The position numbers and the translations under genes are program-made. A model generated the notes under the pieces. That model was given only the letters and a program-made list of their open reading frames with translations, did no database searches and was not told where the DNA came from. DNA of 63,298 bases from Pseudomonas sp. NBRC 111124 (GTDB lineage Bacteria > Pseudomonadota > Gammaproteobacteria > Pseudomonadales > Pseudomonadaceae), in assembly GCF_001320245.1 (NCBI RefSeq), contig NZ_BCBA01000060.1, forward strand, positions 1-63,298, given 5' to 3'. The first letter of the stretch is position 1. Every line of letters begins with the position of its first letter. Positions 16,857 through 25,869 of the stretch are shown piece by piece.

Positions 16857-17054
16857 ATGCACGAAAACACTGAAATCCGTCGAGAGGCAAAGAACATTTC
16901 TTACCTCCTATGCGGCCGTAACCGGCCACGCTACGTGGTCATACCGGCAGGTATCGAGTTCTTCCACGTTACCGAAAGCGCCACTGGCAGGGTCAAAGGC
17001 TTTCGCCGATTGCACCGCGATGCTTGCGCCCTGGCCCGTAGCCTGGAGGCGTGA
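16857..17054 (+). CDS. Small protein of unknown function
   Basis: A 65-residue basic protein (MHENTEIRREAKN..., core RPRYVVIPAGIEFFHV). GGGGA at 16846-16850 fits the ATG at 16857; an in-frame ATG at 16851 directly abuts that site and would instead be reached by coupling from the 32-codon ORF. It has a short beta-strand-rich core and looks like a small single-domain protein. Convergent with the next gene, six bases away. Family not recognised. Confidence 0.6.
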   Translation: MHENTEIRREAKNISYLLCGRNRPRYVVIPAGIEFFHVTESATGRVKGFRRLHRDACALARSLEA

Positions 17055-17060
17055 AACCGC

Positions 17061-17255
17061 TCAGGCGGCGTGGCCTTCATCCATGATCTGCAACCATGCG
17101 GCCTTGCATTCCATAGCTTCGCCACGGGTGGCGAACGCTGTACCACGGCGTTCGCCATTGACCAAGACCACCCAACATACCCGCTTGCCCAGTGCCTGCA
17201 TATTCGCAGGCACACCTGAACCGATCATCACCGCTACATCGACCCGGCTGTTCAT
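17061..17255 (-). CDS. Small protein of unknown function
   Basis: A 64-residue protein (MNSRVDVAVMIGSG...; core RVCWVVLVNGERRGTAFATR). GGAGGG lies five bases before the chosen ATG at 17255; another ATG directly upstream and a GTG at 17270 are less well placed. The pattern strand-turn-strand followed by a helix with a Cys (EAMECKAAWLQIM) looks like a real small fold. Family not recognised. Confidence 0.6.
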   Translation of the reverse strand: MNSRVDVAVMIGSGVPANMQALGKRVCWVVLVNGERRGTAFATRGEAMECKAAWLQIMDEGHAA

Positions 17256-17397
17256 CATTCCCTCCGGCACTTAGATAGCACCCTAACTATAAGGTCATGA
17301 TACGCCGAGCGACTGCCGGGTAACAGCGCATCCTGGTACAGCAGTATTACGCGCTGAGCAACAAATGCCGCAAACTGATTTACGCAAGAAACGCAAA

Positions 17398-17425
17398 AAG
17401 CCCCAGAGATTGCTCAATGGGGCTT
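17398..17425 (-). terminator. Terminator of the DksA-like gene
   Basis: On the minus strand AAGCCCC pairs with GGGGCTT around a 14-base loop and runs into TTTTTGC. It lies 17 bases after the stop of the gene at 17442. Confidence 0.85.
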
Positions 17426-17441
17426 CGCGCACTGTGCCCGG

Positions 17442-17846
17442 TCAGACCTGGCGCTGATGGCGGTCGAGCTGCTCGTGGCGCTCCTGAGCTTCGATACAGT
17501 ACTTGGTGGTGGGGCTGATCAGCAAACGTTTCAGGCCAATCGGCTCGCCACTGTCATCGCACCAGCCGAAGCTTTCGTCGGTGATGCGGTCCAGGGCCAT
17601 TTCCAGCTGCGGCAGCAAGCGCTGGTCGCGGTCGATGGCATTCACCAGCCAGCTGCGCTCTTCTTCGACCGACGCCACGTCAGCAGGGTCCGACGGCGTA
17701 TCCAGGCCTTCGATGGTAGTGCGGCTCAGCTCGATGCGTTCATGGGTTTCGACTTTCATCGCCTGCAGCAGCTCAGTGAAGAAGGCCAGCTGGTCAGCGT
17801 TCATGTAGTCATCGGCCGACATGGCCAGCAACTGTTCCTTGGTCAT
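17442..17846 (-). CDS. DksA/TraR-family protein with reduced zinc site
   Basis: A 134-residue DksA-type protein that reaches RNA polymerase through the secondary channel. The coiled-coil tip motif is intact: Asp53, Asp56 and Ala58 in DPADVAS, matching the DxxDxA of DksA. The globular zinc site has only two of the four cysteines: Cys96-x2-Ser99-x17-Cys117-x2-Ala120. The same spacing with two cysteines is known for P. aeruginosa DksA2, which works without stable zinc. Start at 17846 (MTKEQLLAM); the frame extends to 17906 but lacks a ribosome-binding site there. It stands alone with its own terminator. It is not the main dksA, which is longer and sits elsewhere in pseudomonads. Confidence 0.9.
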   Translation of the reverse strand: MTKEQLLAMSADDYMNADQLAFFTELLQAMKVETHERIELSRTTIEGLDTPSDPADVASVEEERSWLVNAIDRDQRLLPQLEMALDRITDESFGWCDDSGEPIGLKRLLISPTTKYCIEAQERHEQLDRHQRQV

Positions 17847-18148
17847 CGATTTCTCTATGAAAAAATGTGCATTTGGGCGATTCAGGTGCCGCCAACACCT
17901 CGGCATCGGCAGCGAAATTCTTCAAGCGCCAACCGGCACTCTTTTACAGGGGGCGGCAGTCTAAGGTGCCAAGCCGTCGCGAGCAACAGCAATCAGAGGG
18001 GAATTGCCAGAAACGGCCTGGAATCCGCTCACTGGCAACCTTTGATGGGTCAGCAGCGTTGACCAGGCAGGTAGCAACTACGTGCCACCTGGGTCTACAC
18101 GAGAAATTGCCTGATAGGTGTTTTCACCTGAGAAGGAAGACCCTGCCC
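17847..18148. other. 302-base divergent intergenic region
   Basis: No gene seen. It holds the promoters for the DksA-like gene and the large toxin-like gene. AGGTG-TTTT-CACCT (18116-18129) is a small perfect hairpin just before the AAGGA ribosome-binding site (18133-18137) of the gene at 18149. I could not assign -35/-10 boxes with confidence. Confidence 0.5.
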
Positions 18149-21100
18149 ATGACCAACACGCTTTCACAGCGCCTGGCGCTTTACAGCAACCTCAATTGCC
18201 AAGTTGCCACTCGCTTCGCCAAGCGTCCCACCCTGCATGATGCTGCCGATCACATGTTGCGCGAACAATGGCAGGCATTCGGGCTGAGCGATCAATATGA
18301 GCCTGCGGACCTCAACCTTGTCAGCAATCAGCCGCAACAGGGGAGAACGTGGATCCGGCCCTTGGCCCAGGCCGTCGTCGAGCGCTACTGCCAACCCGGC
18401 ACACTGCATTTGACGCAAGGCGAAGACTACCTCACTCGCCATTCACATGCCGACCCTGGCTGGGCGCTGGATATCGATCTGCTGCAGGTTCAACAGCTCA
18501 TTAACCAGATTTCTCCTTTTCTGATCGAGGGCTACTCACAGCTTCTAGTGAACTACTGGAGCCAGCCTGATAGTTCGGGAGAAACCCCTTGGCAATGGTA
18601 TGAGCACTATCTGAAGAATCTTCTGAGCACTGCCATTGAAACACATCGCTCTGCAACCAGCCTTGCGCCATTGGCATTGGCCACTGTGAGGCTGGTGCAT
18701 GACTTTCCTCAAGCCAGCCAACGCAATGCCTGGGCGAACACCAGAACCCTCGGCGTCAGTGAATTGAGCGTCGATTACTCCGCCGATGGCAAGCTGGACG
18801 TCGACCTGGCCAGCGCCATTCTGCTCGAGCGCTCGGACGGCCCTCCACCAAAAGGCATCACATTGCTGTACACCCTGTCGGGGCGGCTTCTGGATTTCGA
18901 TTCGCGCCAAGCGCTGTTGCACGACATCGGCCTGACATGGCCTTTGAACTCCAGGGTAAAACCACGGCAAGTTGCGCTTGTGCCGTCCACCGGCAACGTG
19001 TTCGCGCAGCAGGCACTGGGCATGTTGACGCAACAACTGCGCGTTATCGAACAGGTTGGCTCGCACCTGACCCCGCCATTGGGGCCACTGGCACTCAATC
19101 TGCAACTGGACCGCCTCACGGCCATGCTCGATCAGTGCAGCGATGTCGAAGTTGTCCAGCGGACCGCCCTCAACGCACAGTTACCCGAGTGGCTACGCAA
19201 TGCCGAGAGCCGAACACTGCTGCACTACGGTAATTTGCTGGCAGACATCGCGCAGGCCTATCACGATGTAAATGGGCAGTTCTGGCTGGATGGCATCGAC
19301 AGCGCCGAAGACTTCGCCAACCACCGCCTGGCAGCCCGTTTCGAAAAAGACCATCCGGGCACCCTCCTCAAGCCTGAACACGTGCGCGTGGTCAACTACC
19401 AGACCACCGCAGTGGCCACTCCCGGTCAAGAAGCCATCATTCAAACTGGCGAAGTTACCCCTGTGACCTTTACGTTGGCGCAGTTGGCAATCGGAAATCT
19501 CGGACTGCTCAAACCTGGGCGCGTGGCCATTGCCAACGATGGGCAGACGCCATTACCTGGCTGGCTCGACGAGACCTACGTGCGTACGGTGATCAGTGAG
19601 TTGGACATCGGCAGTGCCTACCCCGCCATGCTGCGCAAAAACATGCTGGACGACCCACTGCAGCACCAGGAGCGCCAGCAGTTGCTAACGCGCCAACTGC
19701 GCTCGCAGCTACCAAGCCAGGCATTGGAGCTGCATCTGCGCGGCAAGGACGTCGACAAGGATGCCGCTGAGCACATTGCCTTGGCGCTCAACCCTCAATG
19801 GTCAAGCCAAGCCCCGCGCTGGGTAATGCGGCCTTTGGGCTTCATCAAGTCACCGGGTGCGACCATAGACCATCCTTACAATACCTGGCTAATAGAAGCA
19901 GAAACACCCGCTCACCACCCGTGCCTGCTATACCGTCCGATGCATGAGGACACGCTGCTGCAGTTCAAGGATCGCATGGCCCTGTTCGTGGCAATCAGTA
20001 CGCCCGGCGAACTGCAGGACGACCTGCTGCACCGGCTGCCCCCTGAAATCCGCCGATTCTATGCCCACGGGGGGTTTTTGCAGCCACACCTGTTTACACC
20101 GCTGGACTATTCCTTCGTGGTCCCACTCAGCACGCCAGCGCCTGTCCAATTGGCGGTGGAGCCAGCGTTGGACAACATTGGCGAGAAGATCTACCAAGCG
20201 TGCGTGGCAGAAACCATCAGTCGTTTCGAGGAGCATTCATCGACTTCATCCCAGACCCGCCTTACTCGGGTTAAAGACCTTGCATGGCTGGTGCTCAATT
20301 CAGTATTGCCGTTTGCCGGCAAGGTTCTGAACAGGATTGCCTGGCTTTTCCAAATGGAAGCAGCCCTGGCCGAGTACATCGAGCCCGAGGATGCACAAAA
20401 CCCCACAGAGCACCGACTTGCACTGGTCAATCTGCTCGTCAATGTTGCCATGCTGCTGTTCTCGCATTCATTGTTCAAACAGCGGCTTGAACAGGAAATA
20501 CCTGCCGAGACAACGCCTGTCATGCCCCTCCCCGCCCTCCCTGATCTCGACCCCGGCACAGAAGCACTGCCACCGGAGCTGATCGTTACAGCAGACAGTG
20601 CGCTGGACGCCAGCTGGTCACATGCCAGCGCAAAGCTGGACAACGCACAACGCGGCGCCCTGATGGCCCTTCGCGCTCCGGTGCCAGAGGCGTCGTTGGG
20701 TAGCGCCATCGCGCTAGGCGCACTGCGTGGCCTTCATCTCTATCAAAACCTGCTGTATGCGGTGGTGGAAGGGCAGGTCTATGAGGTCGCGGTGCAAGAG
20801 GACACTCAGCAAGTTCGCATCCTCGGCGCCGATGGCAGCACCGGGCCATGGCTGAAGCGCGACGCAAACGGCGCCTGGCAACTGGACTTGGGCCTGCGCT
20901 TGCGCGCGGGAATGCCGCTGGGCAGTCGGATTTTTAAAGCACAGGAAGAGAAACGTCAGGAACGCGAAGCAGTCGCCGCTCGCGTGAGAGAAGCCACAAC
21001 CCGCTCGTCGCAGCAGAGCGAGGCCATGGTGCAAGACCTAGAGGCCATGATGACCGAGGACCCCAACCTGTTGCAGGCCTCGATCACCCGGTTGCAAGCC

Positions 21101-22705
21101 CAGGCAGATTTCTGGGAGCAGTACCTTAAAGACTTCGAGCGACTGGATACGCTCAGCGCCGGTACCAAGAACTTCAAGATCAACCGGGCCAAACTGTTAT
21201 ACCAGGCCGCCATGGCTCGCCAGGCCATGCACAGCGCTCTGCGTCGCCTCTACAAGAATCGGCATGACCCGCTCCTGCAATTGGCGCAAAAACAGAACAG
21301 CGGCGACACCTTCAGCGCGGCCGATGTGGAAATCATCCGGCAGCGCCTGGACGACATCGCCCCCTTGCTGGATACACTGATTGGAAATGCAACGCTGCTG
21401 AGTGAGCACCAGACACAACTACAGCAACTGACCAGCCTCAGCTTCCCCGAAATCACTACTTGGTACCAAGCCGCCAGCCGTATCAAAGTGACCAGCAAAA
21501 TGCCCGTCGCCCTGCGATTCATGCGCCTTGAGTCTCTGATCAACCGCATTGAGTTCGTGCACCACCTAAGCTCGGTTGATAGCTATTGGCTGCATCGATT
21601 CTGGCAAAATACGCAATTGCTGGTTAGCCAGCGGCTGCAGTACCTGTCGCTAGGCGAAGCCAGCGACGAAGCCAGGGTTCGATTGCTCCAAGGCCAGGCG
21701 GAGCAACCGGCGAGCGCACGTCGGCAATTGCAGCACATCGAACCCGCACAGCTCGATGCCCCCGCCAAACTGACCCTGAGTCGGCTGGAAAATGACCTGG
21801 CCTTTATTGACCATGGCATTACAACCGATCTCGGCAACCTGCCGGCCTATCCGCCCACCGTCAGTGTTGCACAGCTGCGCAGCCAGTTACCCGGCCTGAT
21901 CGAAACCTCGGAGCATGGCTTGCTGCTGGGCGAGCCACGTCAGGACGACGCCTCGATCATCGATATCGCCGGACCGGACAGCCATGTACCCGGCAGCGCG
22001 TATCACATGGTGGACGGTGGTTGGGTACAGATCCAGGCTCAACCACAGCCCGAACCCGCCCCTGCGGCGACGGGCAGGTCTCTCAAACGCTTGCTCAAGG
22101 AAAGTAACCAGGCACAACGCAAGGCCCGAGAGCACATGGCGCATCTTGAGCGACAGCTGACGGGCAGCTACCTACCCGTAGAGATCGAGGAGCAGATCAA
22201 TCAACAACGCGAAGACTTGCTTGCTCACATCAACGCCATCGAGGCGCGTCTGACTGCAGATAATCAGACCGACGAAGCTACCCAGGCCGCAGATGCTGCG
22301 CGCGTCGTGCGTGCGCTTTATCAGCAAGCCGAACAGCTGCAGTCTGCTGCACCGCGCTTGCGCACTCAGGCAGCGTTGGCGCAGCTACCGAGGATGGGCG
22401 ATCTGCAATACCTGATCGAGCAAGGCCAGGTACAGGTCAGTCGGCTGGGAGCCCGCATGCGAACGGCCAGGGTCAAAGGCCGCCCGGCGGACTTCTTCGA
22501 TGAATACGCCATCGTGCATGAAGGCAAGGCGCTGTGGTACGCACATTTTCACTACCCAGCCATGGACAGCCCCAAGTCAGCCTTCATCGTCGGTCACCTG
22601 AAGACGGCAGCTCAGCGCTACCTGACCAGCAACGACCGTAACAAGGTTCACCGGGGTGCAATCACGGCACAAGCCGCACAACGGTACTTCTTCAATCTGG
22701 CGTGA
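18149..22705 (+). CDS. Large toxin-like protein (DUF6543 type)
   Basis: A 1518-residue protein without signal peptide, of the giant family annotated as DUF6543 / dermonecrotic-toxin-like in pseudomonads (from memory). Residues 1-700 form the family's N-terminal region. Residues about 710-810 carry hydrophobic helices (AWLVLNSVLPFAGKVLN, LVNLLVNVAMLLFSH) that might insert in membranes. Residues about 940-1330 are helical and coiled-coil-like (QEEKRQEREAVAARV). The last 80 residues form a compact beta/alpha tail (EGKALWYAHFHYPAMDS...). No leucine-rich repeats and no NEL Cys-x-Asp motif are present, unlike the two related genes at 28-37 kb. Start at 18149 by AAGGA. Delivery route and target are unknown. 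Confidence 0.8.
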   Translation: MTNTLSQRLALYSNLNCQVATRFAKRPTLHDAADHMLREQWQAFGLSDQYEPADLNLVSNQPQQGRTWIRPLAQAVVERYCQPGTLHLTQGEDYLTRHSHADPGWALDIDLLQVQQLINQISPFLIEGYSQLLVNYWSQPDSSGETPWQWYEHYLKNLLSTAIETHRSATSLAPLALATVRLVHDFPQASQRNAWANTRTLGVSELSVDYSADGKLDVDLASAILLERSDGPPPKGITLLYTLSGRLLDFDSRQALLHDIGLTWPLNSRVKPRQVALVPSTGNVFAQQALGMLTQQLRVIEQVGSHLTPPLGPLALNLQLDRLTAMLDQCSDVEVVQRTALNAQLPEWLRNAESRTLLHYGNLLADIAQAYHDVNGQFWLDGIDSAEDFANHRLAARFEKDHPGTLLKPEHVRVVNYQTTAVATPGQEAIIQTGEVTPVTFTLAQLAIGNLGLLKPGRVAIANDGQTPLPGWLDETYVRTVISELDIGSAYPAMLRKNMLDDPLQHQERQQLLTRQLRSQLPSQALELHLRGKDVDKDAAEHIALALNPQWSSQAPRWVMRPLGFIKSPGATIDHPYNTWLIEAETPAHHPCLLYRPMHEDTLLQFKDRMALFVAISTPGELQDDLLHRLPPEIRRFYAHGGFLQPHLFTPLDYSFVVPLSTPAPVQLAVEPALDNIGEKIYQACVAETISRFEEHSSTSSQTRLTRVKDLAWLVLNSVLPFAGKVLNRIAWLFQMEAALAEYIEPEDAQNPTEHRLALVNLLVNVAMLLFSHSLFKQRLEQEIPAETTPVMPLPALPDLDPGTEALPPELIVTADSALDASWSHASAKLDNAQRGALMALRAPVPEASLGSAIALGALRGLHLYQNLLYAVVEGQVYEVAVQEDTQQVRILGADGSTGPWLKRDANGAWQLDLGLRLRAGMPLGSRIFKAQEEKRQEREAVAARVREATTRSSQQSEAMVQDLEAMMTEDPNLLQASITRLQAQADFWEQYLKDFERLDTLSAGTKNFKINRAKLLYQAAMARQAMHSALRRLYKNRHDPLLQLAQKQNSGDTFSAADVEIIRQRLDDIAPLLDTLIGNATLLSEHQTQLQQLTSLSFPEITTWYQAASRIKVTSKMPVALRFMRLESLINRIEFVHHLSSVDSYWLHRFWQNTQLLVSQRLQYLSLGEASDEARVRLLQGQAEQPASARRQLQHIEPAQLDAPAKLTLSRLENDLAFIDHGITTDLGNLPAYPPTVSVAQLRSQLPGLIETSEHGLLLGEPRQDDASIIDIAGPDSHVPGSAYHMVDGGWVQIQAQPQPEPAPAATGRSLKRLLKESNQAQRKAREHMAHLERQLTGSYLPVEIEEQINQQREDLLAHINAIEARLTADNQTDEATQAADAARVVRALYQQAEQLQSAAPRLRTQAALAQLPRMGDLQYLIEQGQVQVSRLGARMRTARVKGRPADFFDEYAIVHEGKALWYAHFHYPAMDSPKSAFIVGHLKTAAQRYLTSNDRNKVHRGAITAQAAQRYFFNLA

Positions 22706-22710
22706 AATCG

Positions 22711-22735
22711 CGGGCACTGCCTAGGGCAGTGCCCG
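22711..22735. terminator. Bidirectional terminator
   Basis: CGGGCACTGCC and GGCAGTGCCCG form a perfect 11-bp stem with a three-base loop between the converging toxin-like gene and the beta-oxidation operon. No long T run follows, so it may work from both sides as a strong hairpin. Confidence 0.8.
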
Positions 22736-22741
22736 TGCGCT

Positions 22742-23515
22742 TCAACGGTCCTTGAACTGCGCCTCGCGCTTGGCAATGAAGGCCGCCATGCCTTCTTTCT
22801 GGTCTTCGGTGGCGAAGGCGGCGTGGAACACCCGACGCTCGAAGCGCACGCCTTCGCTGAGTGTCACCTCGAAGGCGCGGTTGACGCTTTCCTTGACCAT
22901 CATGCTGACCGGGATCGATTTACTGGCGATGGTCGCCGCCACCTTCAGCGCCTCTTCCAGCAGCTCCGCCTGCGGCACGATACGCGCTACCAAGCCAGCA
23001 CGTTCGGCTTCCTCCGCGCCCATCAGGCGGCCAGTCAGGCACAGTTCCATGGCCTTGGCCTTGCCCACCGCACGGGTCAAGCGCTGGGTACCGCCCATGC
23101 CCGGCAGCACGCCGAGGTTGATCTCCGGCTGACCGAACTTGGCATTGTCGGCAGCCAGGATGAAGTCGCACATCATCGCCAGCTCGCAGCCACCGCCCAA
23201 GGCAAAGCCGGACACTGCGGCGATGATCGGTTTACGCCGGTTGGCAATGCGATCGGCATCGCTGAACAGGTCCTCAACGTAGATCTGTGGGTATTGCAGC
23301 TCGGCCATTTCCTTGATGTCGGCCCCGGCGGCAAAGGCCTTGGCAGAGCCGGTGAGCACCACGCAGCCAATGTTGGGATCACGCTCAAGCTGGTCCAGCG
23401 CCTGATTGATCTCGCCGACGATCTGCGCGTTGAGCGCGTTCAACGCCTGCGGCCGGTTAAGGGTAATCAGGCCGACCTTGCCGTGGATATCCAACAGGAT
23501 GGTTTCGAATGCCAT
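22742..23515 (-). CDS. Enoyl-CoA hydratase
   Basis: A 257-residue crotonase-fold enzyme. Both catalytic glutamates are present: Glu111 (GGGCELAMMCDF) and Glu131 (FGQPEINLGVLPG); the oxyanion-hole stretch AFAAGADIKEM is at 60-70. It hydrates trans-2-enoyl-CoA to 3-hydroxyacyl-CoA. Start at 23515 with GGAG upstream; the frame to 23545 has none. Last gene of a five-gene operon, 13 bases after the acyl-CoA dehydrogenase, so the operon holds every step from acid activation to thiolysis. Confidence 0.94.
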   Translation of the reverse strand: MAFETILLDIHGKVGLITLNRPQALNALNAQIVGEINQALDQLERDPNIGCVVLTGSAKAFAAGADIKEMAELQYPQIYVEDLFSDADRIANRRKPIIAAVSGFALGGGCELAMMCDFILAADNAKFGQPEINLGVLPGMGGTQRLTRAVGKAKAMELCLTGRLMGAEEAERAGLVARIVPQAELLEEALKVAATIASKSIPVSMMVKESVNRAFEVTLSEGVRFERRVFHAAFATEDQKEGMAAFIAKREAQFKDR

Positions 23516-23528
23516 GCAGTCTGCTCCT

Positions 23529-24656
23529 TCAAAGATTACGCGCAATGACCATGCGCTGAATGTCGCTGGTGCCTTCGTAGATCTGGCAGACCCGAACGTC
23601 GCGGTAGATCCGCTCCAGCGGGAAGTCGCTCAGATAGCCATATCCGCCCAACGTCTGCAAGGCATCCGAACAGACCTTTTCGGCCATTTCCGAGGCGAAA
23701 AGCTTCGCCATCGACGCTTCCACCAGCGCTGGATGTCCGGCATCACGCAGTGCGGCGGCGTGTAGCACCATCTGCCGGGCCACGGCGATCTTCGTTGCCA
23801 TGTCGGCGAGGCGGAACGCCACGGCTTGGTGTTCGATCAGCGGCTTGCCGAAGCTCTTGCGTTCATTGGCGTAGTCACGCGCCACCTCGAAGGCAGCGCG
23901 GGCCATGCCCACGGCTTGCGAGGCAATGCCGATGCGGCCGCCCTCGAGGTTGGCCAGGGCGATCTTGTAGCCCTCGCCTTCCGCGCCCAGGCGATTGGCC
24001 ACGGGCACACGCACGTTGTCGAAAACGATCTGGCAGGTATCCGAGGCATGCTGGCCCAGTTTGTCTTCCACCCGCGCCACCTGATAACCCGGCGAGTCGG
24101 TGGGTACGATAAAAGCGCTGATGCCGCGCTTGCCAGCGTCCGGGTCAGTCACGGCAAAGACGATCACCACGCCGGCATTCTGCCCGGACGTGATGAACTG
24201 CTTGCTACCATTGAGCACGTAATGGTCGCCGTCAAGCCGCGCACGGGCCTTCAGGCTGCTGGCATCGGAACCGGCCTGCGGTTCGGTCAAGGCGAAGGCA
24301 CCCAGCATCGAACCCGTGGCCAGCGGCGTGAGGAACTGCTCTTTCTGCTGCTCGCTGCCAAACCGCAGGATCGGCACGCACCCTACCGAGTTGTGCACGC
24401 TCATGATGGTCGAGCAGGCACCGTCACCGGCGGCGATCTCCTCCAGCGCCATGGCATAGGCCACATAACCGGTATCGCTGCCGCCCCACTGCTCAGGCAC
24501 CAGCATGCCGAACAGGCCGAGCTCGGCCATTTCCTCGATGGCCTCCTTCGGGAAGCGGTGCTCCTTGTCCCATCGCTCGGCAAACGGCTTCAGGCGTTCC
24601 TGGGCAAAGGCGCGTACCGCATCGGCGATCTGTTGTTGCTCGTCAGTTACCAGCAT
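23529..24656 (-). CDS. Short-chain acyl-CoA dehydrogenase
   Basis: A 375-residue FAD flavoenzyme of the butyryl-CoA dehydrogenase type. Signatures: FALTEPQAGSDASSLKARA for flavin binding, LQTLGGYGYLSDFPLERIYRD, and the catalytic Glu361 in IYEGTSDIQR, placed as in short-chain and branched-chain acyl-CoA dehydrogenases. It introduces the 2,3-double bond and passes electrons to ETF. Eight bases from the thiolase gene upstream. From memory the corresponding P. putida KT2440 enzyme (PP_2216) prefers short-chain acyl-CoAs. Confidence 0.94.
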   Translation of the reverse strand: MLVTDEQQQIADAVRAFAQERLKPFAERWDKEHRFPKEAIEEMAELGLFGMLVPEQWGGSDTGYVAYAMALEEIAAGDGACSTIMSVHNSVGCVPILRFGSEQQKEQFLTPLATGSMLGAFALTEPQAGSDASSLKARARLDGDHYVLNGSKQFITSGQNAGVVIVFAVTDPDAGKRGISAFIVPTDSPGYQVARVEDKLGQHASDTCQIVFDNVRVPVANRLGAEGEGYKIALANLEGGRIGIASQAVGMARAAFEVARDYANERKSFGKPLIEHQAVAFRLADMATKIAVARQMVLHAAALRDAGHPALVEASMAKLFASEMAEKVCSDALQTLGGYGYLSDFPLERIYRDVRVCQIYEGTSDIQRMVIARNL

Positions 24657-24664
24657 GGTTCACC

Positions 24665-25858
24665 TCAATACAGGCATTCGACAGCCATGGCTGTGGCTTC
24701 GCCACCGCCGATGCAGATAGCGGCCACGCCACGACGCAGGTTGTTCTGGCGCAGAGCCGACAGCAGGGTCACCAGAATGCGCGCGCCCGAGGCGCCGATC
24801 GGGTGGCCCAGGGCGCAGGCGCCGCCGTGGATATTGACCTTGTCGTGCGGCAGGTCGAGGTGCTTCATGGCCGCCAAGGTAACCACGGCGAAGGCTTCGT
24901 TGATCTCGAACAGGTCGACATCGCCCAGGCTCCAGCCGGTGCGCTTCATCAGTTTGTCGATGGCACCAATCGGCGCAGTGGGGAACAGCGCCGGGGTGTC
25001 GGCGAAGGCGGCATGACCGTGAATCACCGCTATCGGCTTGAGGCCACGCTTGTCGGCTTCGGAGCGGCGCATCAGCACCAACGCTGCAGCACCGTCGGAA
25101 ATCGAACTGGCGTTGGCGGCAGTCACCGTGCCGCCTTCGCGGAAGGCCGGCTTGAGCTGCGGGATCTTGTCCAGGCGCGCCTTGGGCGGTTGTTCGTCGT
25201 CCTTGATGACGCGCTTCTCCTTGCCCTCGATGACCTCTACCGGCACGATCTCGGCAGCGAAACGGCCATGCTTGATTGCGTCTTGGGCGCGGGTCAGCGA
25301 GGTGATGGCGAACTGGTCCTGGGCTTCGCGACTGAAGGCATTGGCCTGGGCGCAGTCTTCGGCAAAGGTCCCCATCAGACGGCCCCTGTCGTAGGCGTCT
25401 TCCAGGCCATCCATGAACATGTGGTCGATGATCTTGCCGTGGCCCATGCGGTAGCCACCGCGAGCTTTGTCCAGCAGGTAGGGCGCGTTGGTCATGCTCT
25501 CCATGCCGCCGGCCACCACTACATCGGAGGTTCCAGCCAACAGCAGGTCATGGGCCATGATCGCCGCCTGCATGCCCGAGCCGCACATCTTGTTCAGGGT
25601 GGTGCAAGTGGTGTGTTTATCCAACCCGGCGCCCAGCGCCGCCTGGCGCGCCGGTGCCTGGCCCTGGCCAGCCGGCAGCACGCAGCCGAACAGCACCTGC
25701 TCGACGCTGGCGGCATCGATGCCGGCGCGCTCGACGGCGCCACGGATGGCCGCGCTACCCAGCTGCGGCGCGGTCAGGCTCTTGAGGTCGCCTTGCAGGC
25801 CGCCCATGGGCGTGCGCACGGCGCTGACGATAACGATCGGGTCATTGGCGAGGTTCAT
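24665..25858 (-). CDS. fadAx: Acetyl-CoA acyltransferase (thiolase)
   Basis: A 397-residue thiolase. Nucleophile Cys92 (NKMCGSGMQA), His352 (GGACALGHPIGASGAR) and the second active-site Cys382 (AICIGGGE) are in place. It cleaves 3-ketoacyl-CoA with CoA, or condenses acetyl-CoA units. The gene name follows P. putida usage as I recall it. Eleven bases after the SDR gene, same operon. The enzyme is of the biosynthetic-type chain length, common in branched short-chain degradation clusters. Confidence 0.94.
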   Translation of the reverse strand: MNLANDPIVIVSAVRTPMGGLQGDLKSLTAPQLGSAAIRGAVERAGIDAASVEQVLFGCVLPAGQGQAPARQAALGAGLDKHTTCTTLNKMCGSGMQAAIMAHDLLLAGTSDVVVAGGMESMTNAPYLLDKARGGYRMGHGKIIDHMFMDGLEDAYDRGRLMGTFAEDCAQANAFSREAQDQFAITSLTRAQDAIKHGRFAAEIVPVEVIEGKEKRVIKDDEQPPKARLDKIPQLKPAFREGGTVTAANASSISDGAAALVLMRRSEADKRGLKPIAVIHGHAAFADTPALFPTAPIGAIDKLMKRTGWSLGDVDLFEINEAFAVVTLAAMKHLDLPHDKVNIHGGACALGHPIGASGARILVTLLSALRQNNLRRGVAAICIGGGEATAMAVECLY

Positions 25859-25869
25859 GTGCGTACTCC

